DNA from: Isoetes taiwanensis
Lineage: Eukaryota; Streptophyta; Lycopodiopsida; Isoetales; Isoetaceae
Length of the DNA stretch: 64,000 nt
Assembly: GCA_021234155.1 (NCBI GenBank)
Contig: JAJEKV010000014.1
Coordinates: 9,069,563-9,133,562 of the forward strand
Reading direction: 5' to 3'
The translations under genes and the position numbers were made by a program. How positions within the stretch are numbered: the first letter of the stretch is position 1; every line of letters begins with the position of its first letter. Of this stretch, positions 34,484 through 46,359 are shown one piece after another. A model generated the notes under the pieces. It was not told the origin of the DNA, ran no database searches, and saw only the letters and a list, made by a program, of their open reading frames with translations.

Positions 34484-35453
34484 TTGATACAAACGGTCTT
34501 TCCTGTCTGCAAAACTGTCAAACACGGTTAATCAAAACAACTCTAAAACCCGGGAACAGGATCTTCTGGCACAAATTCACCACCCAACCGGGATCAGATT
34601 TGCGAACACTGCAAAGGATCTTTGTGGCTCTTCCGAAAACTGAGAATTCTGTTGTTCAACTGAACAACTTCTCTGGGATCAACTGTGGATCATAAAGACT
34701 TGGTTACAACCCTGTGATGTCGCTGTCACAGTAATTTGTGACCCCCAAGCTCGGATCGGACTGTTTTGTGATCGGGAGTAATGGTCGAAAATGTGACAGG
34801 AGGGTGACCGTTTGTATCAATTACTTTTGTGACTCTTTTGTGACCCCCAATCTGTTATGGCACAAGCTCCGGGGAGTGGCTCAGAGGATTTGCAGAGATG
34901 AACACAGAGGCAAAGGTGTTAGTCATCATTTTGAAATCTAGATGTGTCGGGGAGTTAAAAGGAAGAAGCTATTTTGATATAAAAAGGCCATGCCTGCTAA
35001 CTAAAAAAGGCTAAAGTCGCAGAGAGATCTATAAATAGAATCTAAACTTCAGTTGGATATATCTCGGCAACCAGAGGCCGGATTGCAGCGACCTTTATCT
35101 CTTTGGAACCGGCTCGGAGTCTAGTTTCCGAATGGGGCGGCACATATCCTAGTTCATCCGTATGAGGAAGTAATGGCGGAAAAGGTGACAGGGGGTCACA
35201 AATTACTGCGACAGTGACATCACAGGGTTGTAACCAAGTCTTTATGATCCACAGTTGATCCCAGAGAAGTTGTTCAATTGAACAACAGAATTCTCAGTTT
35301 TGGGAAGATCCGCAAAGATCCTTTGCAGGTTCGCGAAACTGAGCCCCGGGTTGGGGTGAATTTGTGCCGTAAGATCCCCGCTCCCGGTTTTAGAGTTGTT
35401 TTGATTAACCGTGTTTGACAGTTTTGCAGACAGGAAAGGCCGTTTGTATCAAT
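34484..35453. mobile_element. two LTR-like arms in inverted orientation
   Basis: ATTGATACAAACGG at the left and its complement at the right (ending 35453) open inverted arms of about 265 bp (34484-34750 and about 35180-35453). Outside the left arm, gctctaatacca (34470-34481) is the complement of TGGTATTAGAGC, a copia-type primer site. The left arm is therefore probably the end of an LTR on the minus strand. A TATA-like ctataaata (35030) precedes the right arm, which would be a plus-strand LTR end without a primer site. A foldback DNA transposon is the alternative. Confidence 0.6.
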
Positions 35454-36887
35454 CGCCATCAGGAAGGAGAGCCACGACGCTTTACTCGCCACAGAGACGC
35501 TCAAGTATAGTGGGACTAAGGCCAGAAACTGAAAGCGTGAGAAGTGCTACAAATCGACTACTTCCACGAGCTCCTTAGAGGCAATATGAAGTTCAAAATT
35601 GCTGAGCACGATAATGTGATGCTAGAGGGTACTACAAGACAAGGAGGCAGCATAGCCCCTTAGAACGCGACAACGTCCAAGCCATGAGATTGAGGGGAAC
35701 AAAGAAGTAAGATTGCAAGCTCGATGCATAAATGACTAGGCGAATCGAGCCAAATAATTGCCGATTCAACTAGGAACCTCATCAAGATATGACAACTCGT
35801 ATGCAACTTGGCGAACCCAAGGATTGACGATTCGAAGAACAACTCCTTAGGAGTCTAGCCAAAGGAATTGCGCACAACCTCAAGAGGCACCTCCAAATAG
35901 CTCCAGACATCATGGAGGGGGACAACTTTTGCCCAAGAATAAGGTCAGAAAATAGAACGGAATGCCAAAGCTTCAACGGCCTTCGCATCTTTAGTTAGAG
36001 TGTGAAGCAAAAGCGTATTGTGCCGAAGCATCAACGGAACTTCCCAGAGTACGCTCTGATGTACAAATAGAAGGAACATCAACACCACTGCCATGGAATA
36101 CGTGCATACCTCAAGGGGAGGCACGGGGAGGACCTAATAGCTTTAGTAGTATTTGTAATTATGTAAGCTATACCTTACATATATATTACCCTTGTTATTC
36201 CCTCCCTCTCATAGTGTAACAGATCAAAAAAAGGAGATGTTGGGCAATTAGAAGACATGAAGCAATCAACATCCTCAACACTCTTGGGGCAACACGATAA
36301 CAACAGAGAAGGACTCGATGTGAGAGATGTTGATGGAGTTGACACAACAATATCAGATCCATAGTCGTCCTTTAGCCCCAAGATGAAGAATCCAACGTGG
36401 AAGTTTTTTTTCAAAGACACCACCTTCACACTTTTGGGAAGTGACATAGAAGATTTCAAGTGGACAACTACGCCATCAAAACCACCAACAATGGGAGGCT
36501 TCTAATGAAGAAAGTTGATCTCTACATCGAGGAGGATCCCGGAGTCTCAACCAACTCGGAAGAACGTTACCTTGTTGCTTCAGGCAATGAATGGATGAGC
36601 TTCTAGCAAGCTCGGGGATCTAAGGTCATAGGGTCTAGTAGGATAGATATATGGATGATAACATCCATAATAGAATTAGAAGGTATTTGCAGATATTCTC
36701 GTTGAAAAGATTGTCTCAAGATTGAGCAAAGTATCAAAGATTGGGAAGGAAATGCATAGGAATAACTAAAATTATACACGGTTGTTAACAGACATCCAAC
36801 ATATTGAAACCACTTAGTGAGATTGATCACCTCGCTAAGAAGGAATCATTACTAGGATAATTGTTGACTATGTATAAAGCTAGTACC

Positions 36888-38423
36888 TGTGACGTCCCCT
36901 ACTTCCTCTACGATGCTCCCATCGTTTCGGAAGGCGGAGTTCATCTCCATGACAGCCAAACTGGCAGGGGCCATCCATCTGACGCCAATCCCAAGAACTG
37001 GGCCAGTAAGGAAGAGTGGATGGGTCATTTGCCCCGTCTTCCTTCACGTCGACCAAGCTGTGGAAGCGCGAATAAACAAGCACATGACATCAATACATCA
37101 ATAAAGACACCTCGAAGGGTGAATACATCATAACATAACATGCGTAACAACATCAACATAAATAATAGCAACAAAAGGGAATCCTACCCAGGGCTCAGAC
37201 TCATGGGGGATCGACTGATGGCTTGGGTCTCCAGAAGTCAATGCAGACTGAATTCATGGCAATTGGATTGGGCTGTCATAAGAGCATGGCTGTTGGGTAG
37301 TCCACTCCATCCGCCCCTCTCGTGCACGCTTTGCAGAGTAGGTTGAAAAGTATTGGGACCGGACCGTAGCCTGTCGGGTGCATAGCCAAGAGGGCTACTG
37401 CCAGGTTGCATCTCCCCAGTCCCGATGAGGCAGGAGGAGAGTCACCTCCCCTCCAGAGGCATGCACACCCATCACAAACGGCTAGAGGGCCACTGCCCGT
37501 ATTTGACTTGAACCCCATTGAAGGTGAAGCATCACCCAAGAGGTGTGAGCTCATGCCTTGCCCACACGCAGTGGCAAACCATTAATCCTAGCCCACTAAG
37601 ATCCCCGGTAGGCTTTACACACCAGAGGGATCAATCCGTGATGGGACAAGCCCCCCTTATCCACTGGTCTAGCCCCGCCACCCACAACCAGGCGGGCTCC
37701 TGTGCACGGGCCGCATTAATTGGGAATTAATGAGGCTATCTAGGATCGTCTGCTACAGAAGGTTTCAGGGTCTCTATCCCCCTTCCCACATACACAGGAG
37801 AGCATAGAATGGAACATGATCAACATCAAAGTACTGAAATACTGAATAAGATCTAATCTACCTTACCTAAACATACAAGGTTAGGTTCTTTCGTTACGGC
37901 TGTTGATCTTAGGATCTACAAGGCTGATAAGACTGATCTAACATACTATCCTAGCTCATTGCCGGGCTAAGAGTCGGCTTTGCACATCAGAATTGCAAGT
38001 TACCTGATCCTTGGCTCGCTCCAGCTCCCCGGATTGCGTCCATGCCTTCCTTCTTGTTGAAGACTGCTGCTCATGATCAATCTAATGTGCAAAGGTGGCT
38101 TAACGGCGCCTGGCAATGCGAAATGGTAGCTTGCCTTAGCCGAAATGGCTCAGGGAAGCCCTAATTGCGAAAGAAGAAAAGTTTAGGGTTTCCCCTTTGG
38201 TTCCTTATATGTGAACTTTTAGGGTTAGGTTAGAAGGGACCAAATGGGGTATTGCCATTTGGCAAGGGGGTTTTAATTGCATATGTTTAATATACATGTG
38301 CAACATACGAGGTTGCCCCCTAGGTGCAACCCTTTATGGCTCTCAAGTACTTGTCATGATGACATGTATGTGTGACGTGGCGGTATAATATACGTATTCG
38401 GAATGTTATGCTGGAACGTCACA
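36888..38423 (-). mobile_element. 3' LTR of a minus-strand chromovirus (1536 bp)
   Basis: On the minus strand it reads TGTGACGTTCC to ACGTCACA, like the LTR at 8728. GTGACGT/ACGTCAC brackets the outer end (38372-38378, 38416-38422). Close to the other end ACGATG-GGAG-CATCGT (about 36911-36926) forms a hairpin where the 8728 LTR has GTATACGGT/ACCGTATAC. Beyond the left end there is no primer site, and beyond the right end lies a polypurine tract, so this is the 3' LTR. It was inserted into the inverted-repeat arm after gctagtacc; the uninterrupted sequence survives at 41313. Confidence 0.85.
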
Positions 38424-38436
38424 TTCTCCCCACCTT
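38424..38436 (-). promoter_or_regulatory. polypurine tract, minus strand
   Basis: The plus strand reads ttctccccacctt, the exact complement of AAGGTGGGGAGAA before the LTR at 8728. It orients the adjacent element. Confidence 0.85.
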
Positions 38437-39425
38437 GAATTGATGATGTCCTCAGCATCACACGTCTCCCCACCTTGGAAACCTGCATACCCTGCAATAC
38501 ATTTGATGCATATAATTTTACAACACAATTACCCCAAGGTAATATTTAGGTTTAATTTTTATAATCACATCACTTGCTCCATAACATACTATAGTAAGGT
38601 GATCTCTCAACCCTTACATTATCATTTAATATTCACAAAATTTTATGGTTTGCACACTTATTATTAACACAGTTTCAAAATTCTATAATTTAAAATCCAT
38701 TTGGTCTCCTTGCAACACATTATGACAAACAAATATGTGTTGTAAGTCTTCGCAGTGCGATCCTCCTGTCCCTTAGATCATTCTATTGGCCTGCCGGTCC
38801 AACACTACGTTAATACACGTTCATTTATTATAAGAAAGGTTATTAGAAAACCACCCTTTTAATTACAATTAATTTAACTACATGGATGCAAGACTAATCT
38901 CCCGGCGTAGAAAGAGGATGCTTCTTCCATCGTGGCCGTAGACAGCGCCCTATAACGCCTAGGATGATGTCTAATGCCTACACCTCTCGTCGCCCTTGGC
39001 GTGGAGGATGGCTTCCTCCCCGAAGTGGGCGTAGACTACATGATCCTATATGATCTTATATCGATGCAGGTCCGGCACTACGTCAGTATACATTTATTTA
39101 TTTTAAAGTTGGTTGTTAGGGAACCACCCAGTAATTACGATGCAAGGCTAATCTCCCGACGTAGGAAGATTATGTTTCTTCCATCTTGGCCGTGGAGACA
39201 GCTCCCCATCATGCCTAGGATGCTCACTCATGCCTACACCTTTAGTTGTCTTTGGCGTGAAGGGTGGCGTCCTTCCCGTATTTGGGCGTGAAGGATGGCA
39301 TCCTTCCCGTAGTAGGCATTGACTGGAGGTGCTTTCCTATCAATGCATACCTGAATGACCTCTTATCTCTCAAGCTCGTCTACTTTCGTGGCATCGGAAG
39401 TATACTTTTAATCTACCTTCCACTC
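38437..39425 (-). repeat. chromovirus 3' UTR with a duplicated block
   Basis: The block with gatgcaagactaatctcccg and catgcctacacctttagttg-like text occurs twice in direct order (about 38815-39055 and 39065-39320). It corresponds to 8145-8285 of the plus-strand element, inverted. No frame is preserved. Confidence 0.7.
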
Positions 39426-39965
39426 ACCTATCGGTTTGGTGTTGACTACTTTGGTGACGAGTCGACCCTTGCATTGCTCCATGAGTTGTGGGTACTGCTT
39501 CTCAAGATCTATTTCTAGTGCCCACGTAGCGTCTTCCACTAATAAGTGTCCCTTTCACTAGGTATTGGAGAATTGAGATCTTCTTGTCTTCTTATAGGAT
39601 CTGACAAGAAGAACCTCTGGAACAATCTCAAGGTGATCGTCCATCCTTTCCAGTAACTTTGGTGTCTCCAATACTTCCTCTGGATTAGGAGTGTGTTTCT
39701 TTAGAACTAGACTTACTTGGAAAACACTATGGGTCTTCAAGTGTGCTGGCAGGTCCAGCCCACCTTGGAGCAAGCTTCTTGCAATTGCCGATGCAGAGCT
39801 TCAGCCAAACATTGTTCCCTAATCGCCGATGCTGTAATCGCCGATGCAGAGCTTCATCTATGCTCTTCTGCCAGCTTCTTGCTGCTAGAAGATATCCTCG
39901 TACTTCCTCCACCAACTGTTGCATGTTGGCTAGCATCCGTTAACGTCTTAAATAAGCATTACAAT
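39426..39965 (-). pseudogene. chromovirus integrase C-terminus and chromodomain
   Basis: On the minus strand CIGNCKKLAPRWAGP, then LDLPAHLKTHSVFQVSLVLK, KKHTPNPEEVLETPKLLE, YKKTRRSQF, and after a break LLVEDATWALEIDLEKQYPQ match 7420-7830 nearly residue by residue. A 27-30 bp stretch with cgatgcagagcttc is repeated at about 39789-39860. Upstream integrase and RT are absent, so the element is broken at about 39970. Confidence 0.8.
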
Positions 39966-39969
39966 CTTG

Positions 39970-41312
39970 GACCCCTGCATGATCCTGCTGGACTTCCCTT
40001 AATGCATGCAATTATATTAATTACCTTACGGTAATATTTTTATATTAACATTATAGTAGTATTGGATATATTGCTTCCAATAGTATTATATTTAACTAAC
40101 TGTTATATGATAACTTTACGGCCTTTAAGATATGTCATCATACAATTATCGAGGCAATACTTATTTTGAAAAGTATTTTAATTATCATATGGCTAGGGTT
40201 TATATCATCGGATCCAAGTGTTGAGCGTGTGACTCTCGCTCGCTACTTGGTTGGTGATGTATCAACCTTACATGTATATACTTTATATTTCCTATACTTA
40301 TGGAAAGATAGACAAATTCTTATTATATTTGTCAAGACCCTATGAAGGTTACTTAAATGCCTTTGGAAGGAATTACATCCTTGCGAAGGTTTAACTAAGA
40401 TTTTATGTAATTATTATCTTACTTTATCTCGATACTAAGATATCTACACAAGACAAAACTGTCTATGCAGTTATTATGAACATATAATTTATCAACCAGG
40501 CATTAAAGCTTATGATACATGCCCTCATGGAGTGTTATCAAATGCCCTGCATAATAGGGTTATAAAGGGTTCACAACCCTGAATAATTTAATTAAGAGCT
40601 AGGCTACTAGCTCATTCCTAGATGTGAATGCTTTCCCCGTGATGCATTCTATCTACACTTAGATGCAAAGCCTCTCCCCACCTTAGTTGTCGCACCCGCC
40701 AAGGCTAGGATACATCTCCCCATTGAGCCAGTGTCGACTAATTTGGAGACGACTTGGCCGTTGTATTGCCTCCTTTAATTCGCTCCCCCGCTTTGGTGCA
40801 ATTGGCTATCGCGTCAGTCTTGCATGCTGAAGGACACATAGACATTAAGCATCTATCCATCTTACGCTCCATGTGCTTTGGCTACTTGCGGAAGGAACTC
40901 TATTTTAAGGGTCGACTAATTTGATGGCCCTAAGGTTGTTTCAGTCCTAAGATTGAGCCCCCATTCTCTTCATAAGAAAATGGTCCTACACCTCAATGTA
41001 TTCTATCCCCTCAATTGATGATGTCATAACATCTCAGCTATTCTATTTACCTTAAGAGGTTATATGCTTCTTATCTAACACATTAATTTACTAGCCTTAG
41101 CTAACATATTTAATTGTTTATGATGGATGCAGCCATCATGTTTAACATATCTATCCCTAAGCGTGTATTATTCAATTTTATATTCTAGATATCCCCCTTT
41201 CTTAGTTATTTACTCTCTTGGAATATTCCTATCAATTGAATTGATGTCATCATAACAAGTTGGCCGGACTTGTTAGATTACTTCTTTTCATTTGGTTGGA
41301 TTATTCCTTGGA
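39970..41312. other. non-coding element debris
   Basis: The start (39990-40060, ttaccttacggtaat) resembles the chromovirus 3' UTR at 8590 and 38530, suggesting a second, LTR-less minus-strand copy. The end (41230-41312) matches 18110-18250 of the LARD-like interior, inverted. No coding frame is present. Confidence 0.5.
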
Positions 41313-43071
41313 GGTACTAGCTTTATACATGGTCAACAATTATCCTAGTAATGATTCCTTCTTAGCGAGGTGATCAATCTCACCAAGTGGTTTCAATATG
41401 TTGGATGTCTGTTAACAATCATATATAATTTTAGTTACTCCTATGCATTTCCTTCCCAATCATTGACGCTTAGCTCAACTTGGGGCAATCCTTTCACGAG
41501 AAAATATGGAAATGCCTTCCAATCCCATTATGGATGTCATCATCCATAAGCCTATCATACTTGACTATATGATCGTAGCTCCTCAATCTTGCTTGCATCT
41601 CATCCACACGTTGCCTTCTTGAATCAGCAAGGTAACGTTATTTCGAGTTGCTTGTGACTCTTAGCTCCTTCTCGGTGTAGAGGTCAACTTTCTTCATTAG
41701 AGGCTTCCCATTGCTGGTGGTTTTGGTGGCGTAGTTGACCACTTGAAATCTTCTATGTCGCTTCCCAAAAGCATGAAGGTGGTTCCATTGAAAAACATCC
41801 TCCATGTTGAATTCTTTATCTTGGCGGCTAAAGGATGCCTCTAGATCCGATATTGTTGTGCCAACTCCATCCTTCGAGTCCTGTAGCATGTTGACAGACA
41901 AGTGTTGAGGATGTTGCTCGCTTACGCCTTCCAATTGTCCGGCATCTCTTTTCTTTGATCTATTACACTGTGAGAGGGAAGGAATAACAAGGGGAAATAT
42001 GCATGCAAGATATATAGCTTACACTATTATGATTATAAATACTACTAAAGCTATTAGGCCCCCCCTGGTGTCTCCCCTCGAGGTGCACACGTACTCCATG
42101 GCATTGTTGTCGATGTTCCTCCTAGTGCGTTGGTGTTGAAGATCTATATCCTCCTATTTGTACGTCAGCTCGTGCTCGATTGGTAGACTCTTTGATATGT
42201 TTGAGCTCTCCAATGTCTGTCGGCTGCGGCACAACTTGCTTCTGCTTCACATGCAAACTAAGGATGTGACGGTCGTTGATGCTTCGGCGTTCGGGTCTGC
42301 TTCTTAATCTTGTTCTTGGGCAATAATTGCTTCCCCTTCACAATGTATGAAGATCTTTGGAGGTGCCTCTTGAAGTTGTGCACAGTTCCTTTGGCTAGAC
42401 TCCTAAAGAGTTGTTCTCTTCATTAGTTGCCTTTCGAATCGTCGATCCTTGGGTTCGCGAAGTTGCATGCGAGTTGTCGTAGCTTGGTGAGGTTTCTAGC
42501 TGATTCTTCAATTCTTTGGCTCGGTTCTCCTAGTCGCTACTCCATCGAGCTTCTCATCTTACCTGTTTGATCTCCTCGATTTGATGGCTTAGACGTTATC
42601 ACGTTCTACAGTGCTATGCTGCCTTCTAGTCTTGTGGTACCTTCTAGTTGCACTTGATCACGCTCCACAGTTTTGAACCTTATGTTGCATCTAAGGAGCT
42701 CGTGGAAGTACTATCATTCTATCATCTTCTGGTTTATGGCCATTGTCCCTCAATACATGTGCATCTTCCTGGCGAGTAAAGCCTCATGACTCTCCTCCGT
42801 GATTGGTTTGCTGTCGGGGATGATGTACTCTTATATCTGCGTAGCTTGACCCTTAAGTTGAAGAACTTTCTGCCCTAGATCTACTCTTGTCCTTGAATAG
42901 GTTGGCTATTGTCTTGAGCTCTCTTATTGCTGAAGCTGCTTTGATTACTATCCTTGTCATTATGGTGTTGAATGCTTCTATCTTGGGCGTTGAGGTCCCT
43001 CGTATCGAAGATAACTTTGGCTTCTTCTCTTCTAATTGTTGGTAGGAGTACTTGACGAAGCCATCACCTAG
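41313..43071 (-). repeat. right arm of the large inverted repeat
   Basis: This is the inverted counterpart of 34061-36887. It is about 1.07 kb shorter; the roughly 0.97-kb LTR-pair insertion in the left arm accounts for most of that. Minus-strand frames include IEAFNTIMTRIVIKAASAIR (42853-43131) and a 98-residue frame at 41638-41934 with DGVGTTISDLEASFSRQDKE. Both have shorter homologous frames in the left arm, but neither matches a family I know. They may be gag remnants. Confidence 0.7.
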
Positions 43072-44280
43072 TTGTTGAATGAGCATAGTCATAACCCGTC
43101 GTTGTGAAGCCTTTCTTAAGTGTATCTCCATCTGGCATGCATGTTACAAACATCACCATATAAGGTAGGATTATGGTCGTCGAGAGATTGCCTCCTCAGT
43201 TGGCTCGTTGATGTCGGGTCGTCCCGAAGAATTCCTCGACGTCTGTCGGCTTGAGGTCGTGGTCGCAGTTTTTGAAGATGTCTGGTCGTTCCTCCTTATG
43301 TTGTTGAGGGCACTCATGTCATTAGTGTTGCTGCTGCCACAAGAGGTAGAGTTGCATCCCCAAGATGTCGTCGTGCAAGCCTAGATGGTGCAGCATTAAG
43401 GATTTTGACATGACTGGCGTTATCTCTCATCTTGACATTGTGATGGACGAGCGATCTTCTACTTGAGGCCGCTTCTCGAAGTGTCTGGAGTCGAAGCTTG
43501 GCTTGGGCTCTGGTCGTCTCTCTCTTATATTTGCTCTTCCATTTGAACACTTGCTCTTGGCTATACCTGTGGTTCTTTACTTCATCCTTTGGCAGTCGAA
43601 GCGATGGAGTTTTAATGCAAACACTAAACCCTAAAACATGATCCTAATTTTGTACTATGTGTGAGCACCCGATATTTATGATAGACATATCTAACTATAT
43701 ATAAGATTAAGTGAACCGGAAAAACTTTTGGAATTATCTATATTTTCCGGCTATGCTTTCCGGCGTGCACATAGAAGCCATTTCAGAGCGTTTGAAGCCC
43801 CTGCTCTTGAATCCGCCCGCTTTTGGCCAGCCCTGTGCTTGAATCAGGTAGGGTTCTTTGCTAGCTATGATTTCAAGCATCAATTTGAAGTTTAATTATT
43901 TCCTAGTGAATTTCGATTTGGATATGAAGCAGCGTCGGCAAGGCCTGGAGTTGCCCCAAATCCGAGCCCGCAATGCCCTTCTTGCCTATCATATACACAG
44001 AACGAAATCCGTCAGCTTCCATCGCCCAGCATAAAACAGACATGAATGAAGCCATGCATAACCCAGAATAAAATAGCTGTCCTTTAAAAAACAGAGCGTC
44101 CCTATTCTAGCTTGCAGATAAAAAAATCCCCTGTAACCTGTAGATTTGCATTCTACCAGAAAACCCCTGTTCAAGCTTGCAGATTATAAAACAAAGCAGT
44201 CCCTATTCACGCCTGCAGGTAAAAAAAAATGCCCTGTAAATTTGCATTACCAGAAAGCCCCTGAATGCTGTCTGGATTCT
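43072..44280. other. anonymous sequence with an 85-bp tandem duplication
   Basis: Two direct copies of a unit containing gtccctattc, cttgcag and accagaaaacccctg lie at about 44089-44170 and 44190-44270. A Ser/Arg-rich minus-strand frame (43314-43550) has no recognisable domain. Confidence 0.6.
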
Positions 44281-44281
44281 T

Positions 44282-44587
44282 TCACGTTAGTTTTTCTTTT
44301 CGGCGAGGATAGACGGAGATTATGGTGTTGAACGCTACTATTGATAATGGTGTCTGCCTCAGATGATATAAGTTTGTCTGCCCTTGCTTCTTCTTGCATT
44401 TGATAAAGAGGCTTGGGGTACTCTTGCTATCTTTTGAATGTGTACAGCCAAAGATTATGGTGTTCCATAGCATAATATCCCGCACAGGCATGATACCAAA
44501 GACCAGGCAGGCATCTTTAACGCTTCCACATTTAGGATAGATATCAAGAATATTACTATTGATAATGATGTCTGGCTCATTTGTCAC
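44282..44587 (-). pseudogene. PPR protein fragment
   Basis: The frame contains PDIIINSNILDIYPKCGSVK, then DACLVFGIMPVRDIMLWNTI. It matches the PLS-class motif 'd...gn.lvdmYaKCGs..dA..vF..mp.rd.vsWn.mI', about one and a half repeats. Such proteins bind organellar RNA for editing, splicing or processing. The reading ends at LTSACSH-like positions without matching them, and both sides lack further repeats. It is a displaced piece, not a gene. Confidence 0.7.
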
Positions 44588-46270
44588 TAGAAACTGAAGA
44601 ATTGTGTTTTGCCCTTAGATCTGGTTGTTAATCTATGACGATGGCCTGGGTACGGCATGATGCTCTTATTAGTACCATCGCATTAACAACATATTATTAA
44701 AATGTTTGAAATAGTTGCTGTAGAGTCATTTTATAGCAATTATAGTATATAGAGTTACTCTGTAGTAAATTGTGACTGTAGCTTGCTCAGAACGTCTGAT
44801 ATGTCAACGACACATAGTTTTGGAATTTATCTGAGTTCTACGTATTGTGACGGACCTCTGGAACTGAAGTGACTTATGCAGATTGACGATCTATTCTAGA
44901 GGCAGTTTTGGACCAGTAACTTCTTTCATAACTTTTGTATGTTTTAGTGGACAGCAAGCATTTGCATTGGAGGAAGTTTTGCATCGTATTTCGATGCAAT
45001 TTATTAGCAGAGTAGTTAGTTGGATGATGAATAATTTAATAATTGAATGAAACATCAATAATTTGTAACTTATGTATTCTTTAAGATTGTCAAATTGTGC
45101 ACGTTGGTGTAAAATAACTAGTGTGCAAATATAGATACAGAAAGAGCAAATGGGAAGCACGAGAATTGCAGTTCCATAGTTCACGTTGGAGCACAAATTA
45201 GCAGAAGGTTTATACCTGTGTCACAGCTCACCTCACAGTGTCAATCTTGATCAATTGGCTGAGCTTTCCCGCGTTCCGACACTCCAATTGCCAGCCATCA
45301 ATGTCAAACTCCAATTGCCAGCCATCAATGTCAATGGGTATCTGCTTTATCTTCTCATCTTTGAGCCTTTAAATGCAAATAGAAAAAAATTATATTAATG
45401 ACAGACTTAAGCCATTACTGCTTTTTTTGGAACAATTGCAAATGCTGGCAAATAGGATATTTGACGATCTCTGCTGCTTATTGTTTTTGTAAATGTGGTC
45501 TGCTGCTCAATGGATCTTAATTTGAAGTGTGCAATCGGTGAATAGCCCATTCTGAACAAACTAATCTTCACTTATTTGGAAGTGGGCACACAGAATTAGG
45601 TTGTTCTCTGGTAGAATTTTGGTAAGGTACCAGGGAATGTAAATGGCGCCATGATGGGCTGCACTAGGTTTAGAATCAACAAACTTGTGGGAGATTGTTT
45701 GGACATTTCATTTATTTTTGAAATAGCTGTCCTTCATGTTTAGCATCTTAATATAGTGTAATTTTTTTCTCAAGTTCTGCAAAAGGCAAGCAAGTCTCAT
45801 GGGCATTTCAATGTTGTGCATTTGCACCTTGAAGAAGCAGAGCATGAGGTAAATATGCCTAGTTAACTGTGTTTCAGGTTCCATCTACTTACTTAAAATG
45901 TGTCTTGGGGTTGGTGTCCTCTTTTTTCCGGCGGCCGGTGGACATCGAAATCCGGCAAAAAAGCGAAATTTTAGGATCAGAAATTTGAAAACCCGGCGAG
46001 AAAAATAAATTCCCAAATTCATTTCCCATTTCCTCTAAACGTTTTTTTAAGATTTCCCATTTCTTAAACGTAAGTTTCCTCTAAATTAGTGGCCTCCTCC
46101 AAATCATGATCGTTTTGGTGCCGGCTAATTCTCCGGGAAGCATAATTTGCTGCAGCAGCAAACGTTCCTACACAGCCCCCTTTCATTATTTTCCCATCCC
46201 ATTCTTTTAGGTATCAGCTTCGGCATCCAGCAAACGCCAGATTCTTCTGCATTCAGGAATCAGTAGCCAC
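44588..46270. other. no gene recognised
   Basis: AT-rich, with short frames only. A perfect 27-bp tandem duplication (actccaattgccagccatca plus atgtcaa) lies at 45281-45334. Confidence 0.5.
45281..45334. repeat. perfect 27-bp tandem duplication
   Basis: Two identical adjacent copies. In the plus frame it duplicates nine codons (LQLPAINVK/N). Confidence 0.9.
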
Positions 46271-46277
46271 ACCAGAT

Positions 46278-46352
46278 TCTTAGCGCCCAGCAGCCTAGAG
46301 AGCTACGGATTTGAATCTTAGCGCCCAGCAGGCTAGAGAGCTTCGGATTTGA
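46278..46352 (+). repeat. 37-bp tandem duplication before a possible splice donor
   Basis: The unit cttagcgcccagcag plus ctagagagct and cggatttga occurs twice with three differences, followed by ttcag|gtag. The stretch 46140-46355 is less AT-rich than its surroundings and could be a leader exon of a transcript, but no coding exon could be linked to it. Confidence 0.5.
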
Positions 46353-46359
46353 TTCAGGT

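Larger units (their letters stand above)
34061..36887 (+). repeat. left arm of a large inverted repeat
   Basis: Successive blocks match the reverse complement of 41313-43071. One is taggtgatgg to cagaagagaagaag. Others are the frame with PKIEEFNTLMTRIAIK (34144), the segment around 35560-35650, the frame with GVDTTISD (near 36340), and attgttgactatgtataaag at the end. Divergence and indels are substantial. The arm looks like the 5' part of an unidentified retroelement. It ends abruptly where the minus-strand LTR at 36888 begins. Confidence 0.75.
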
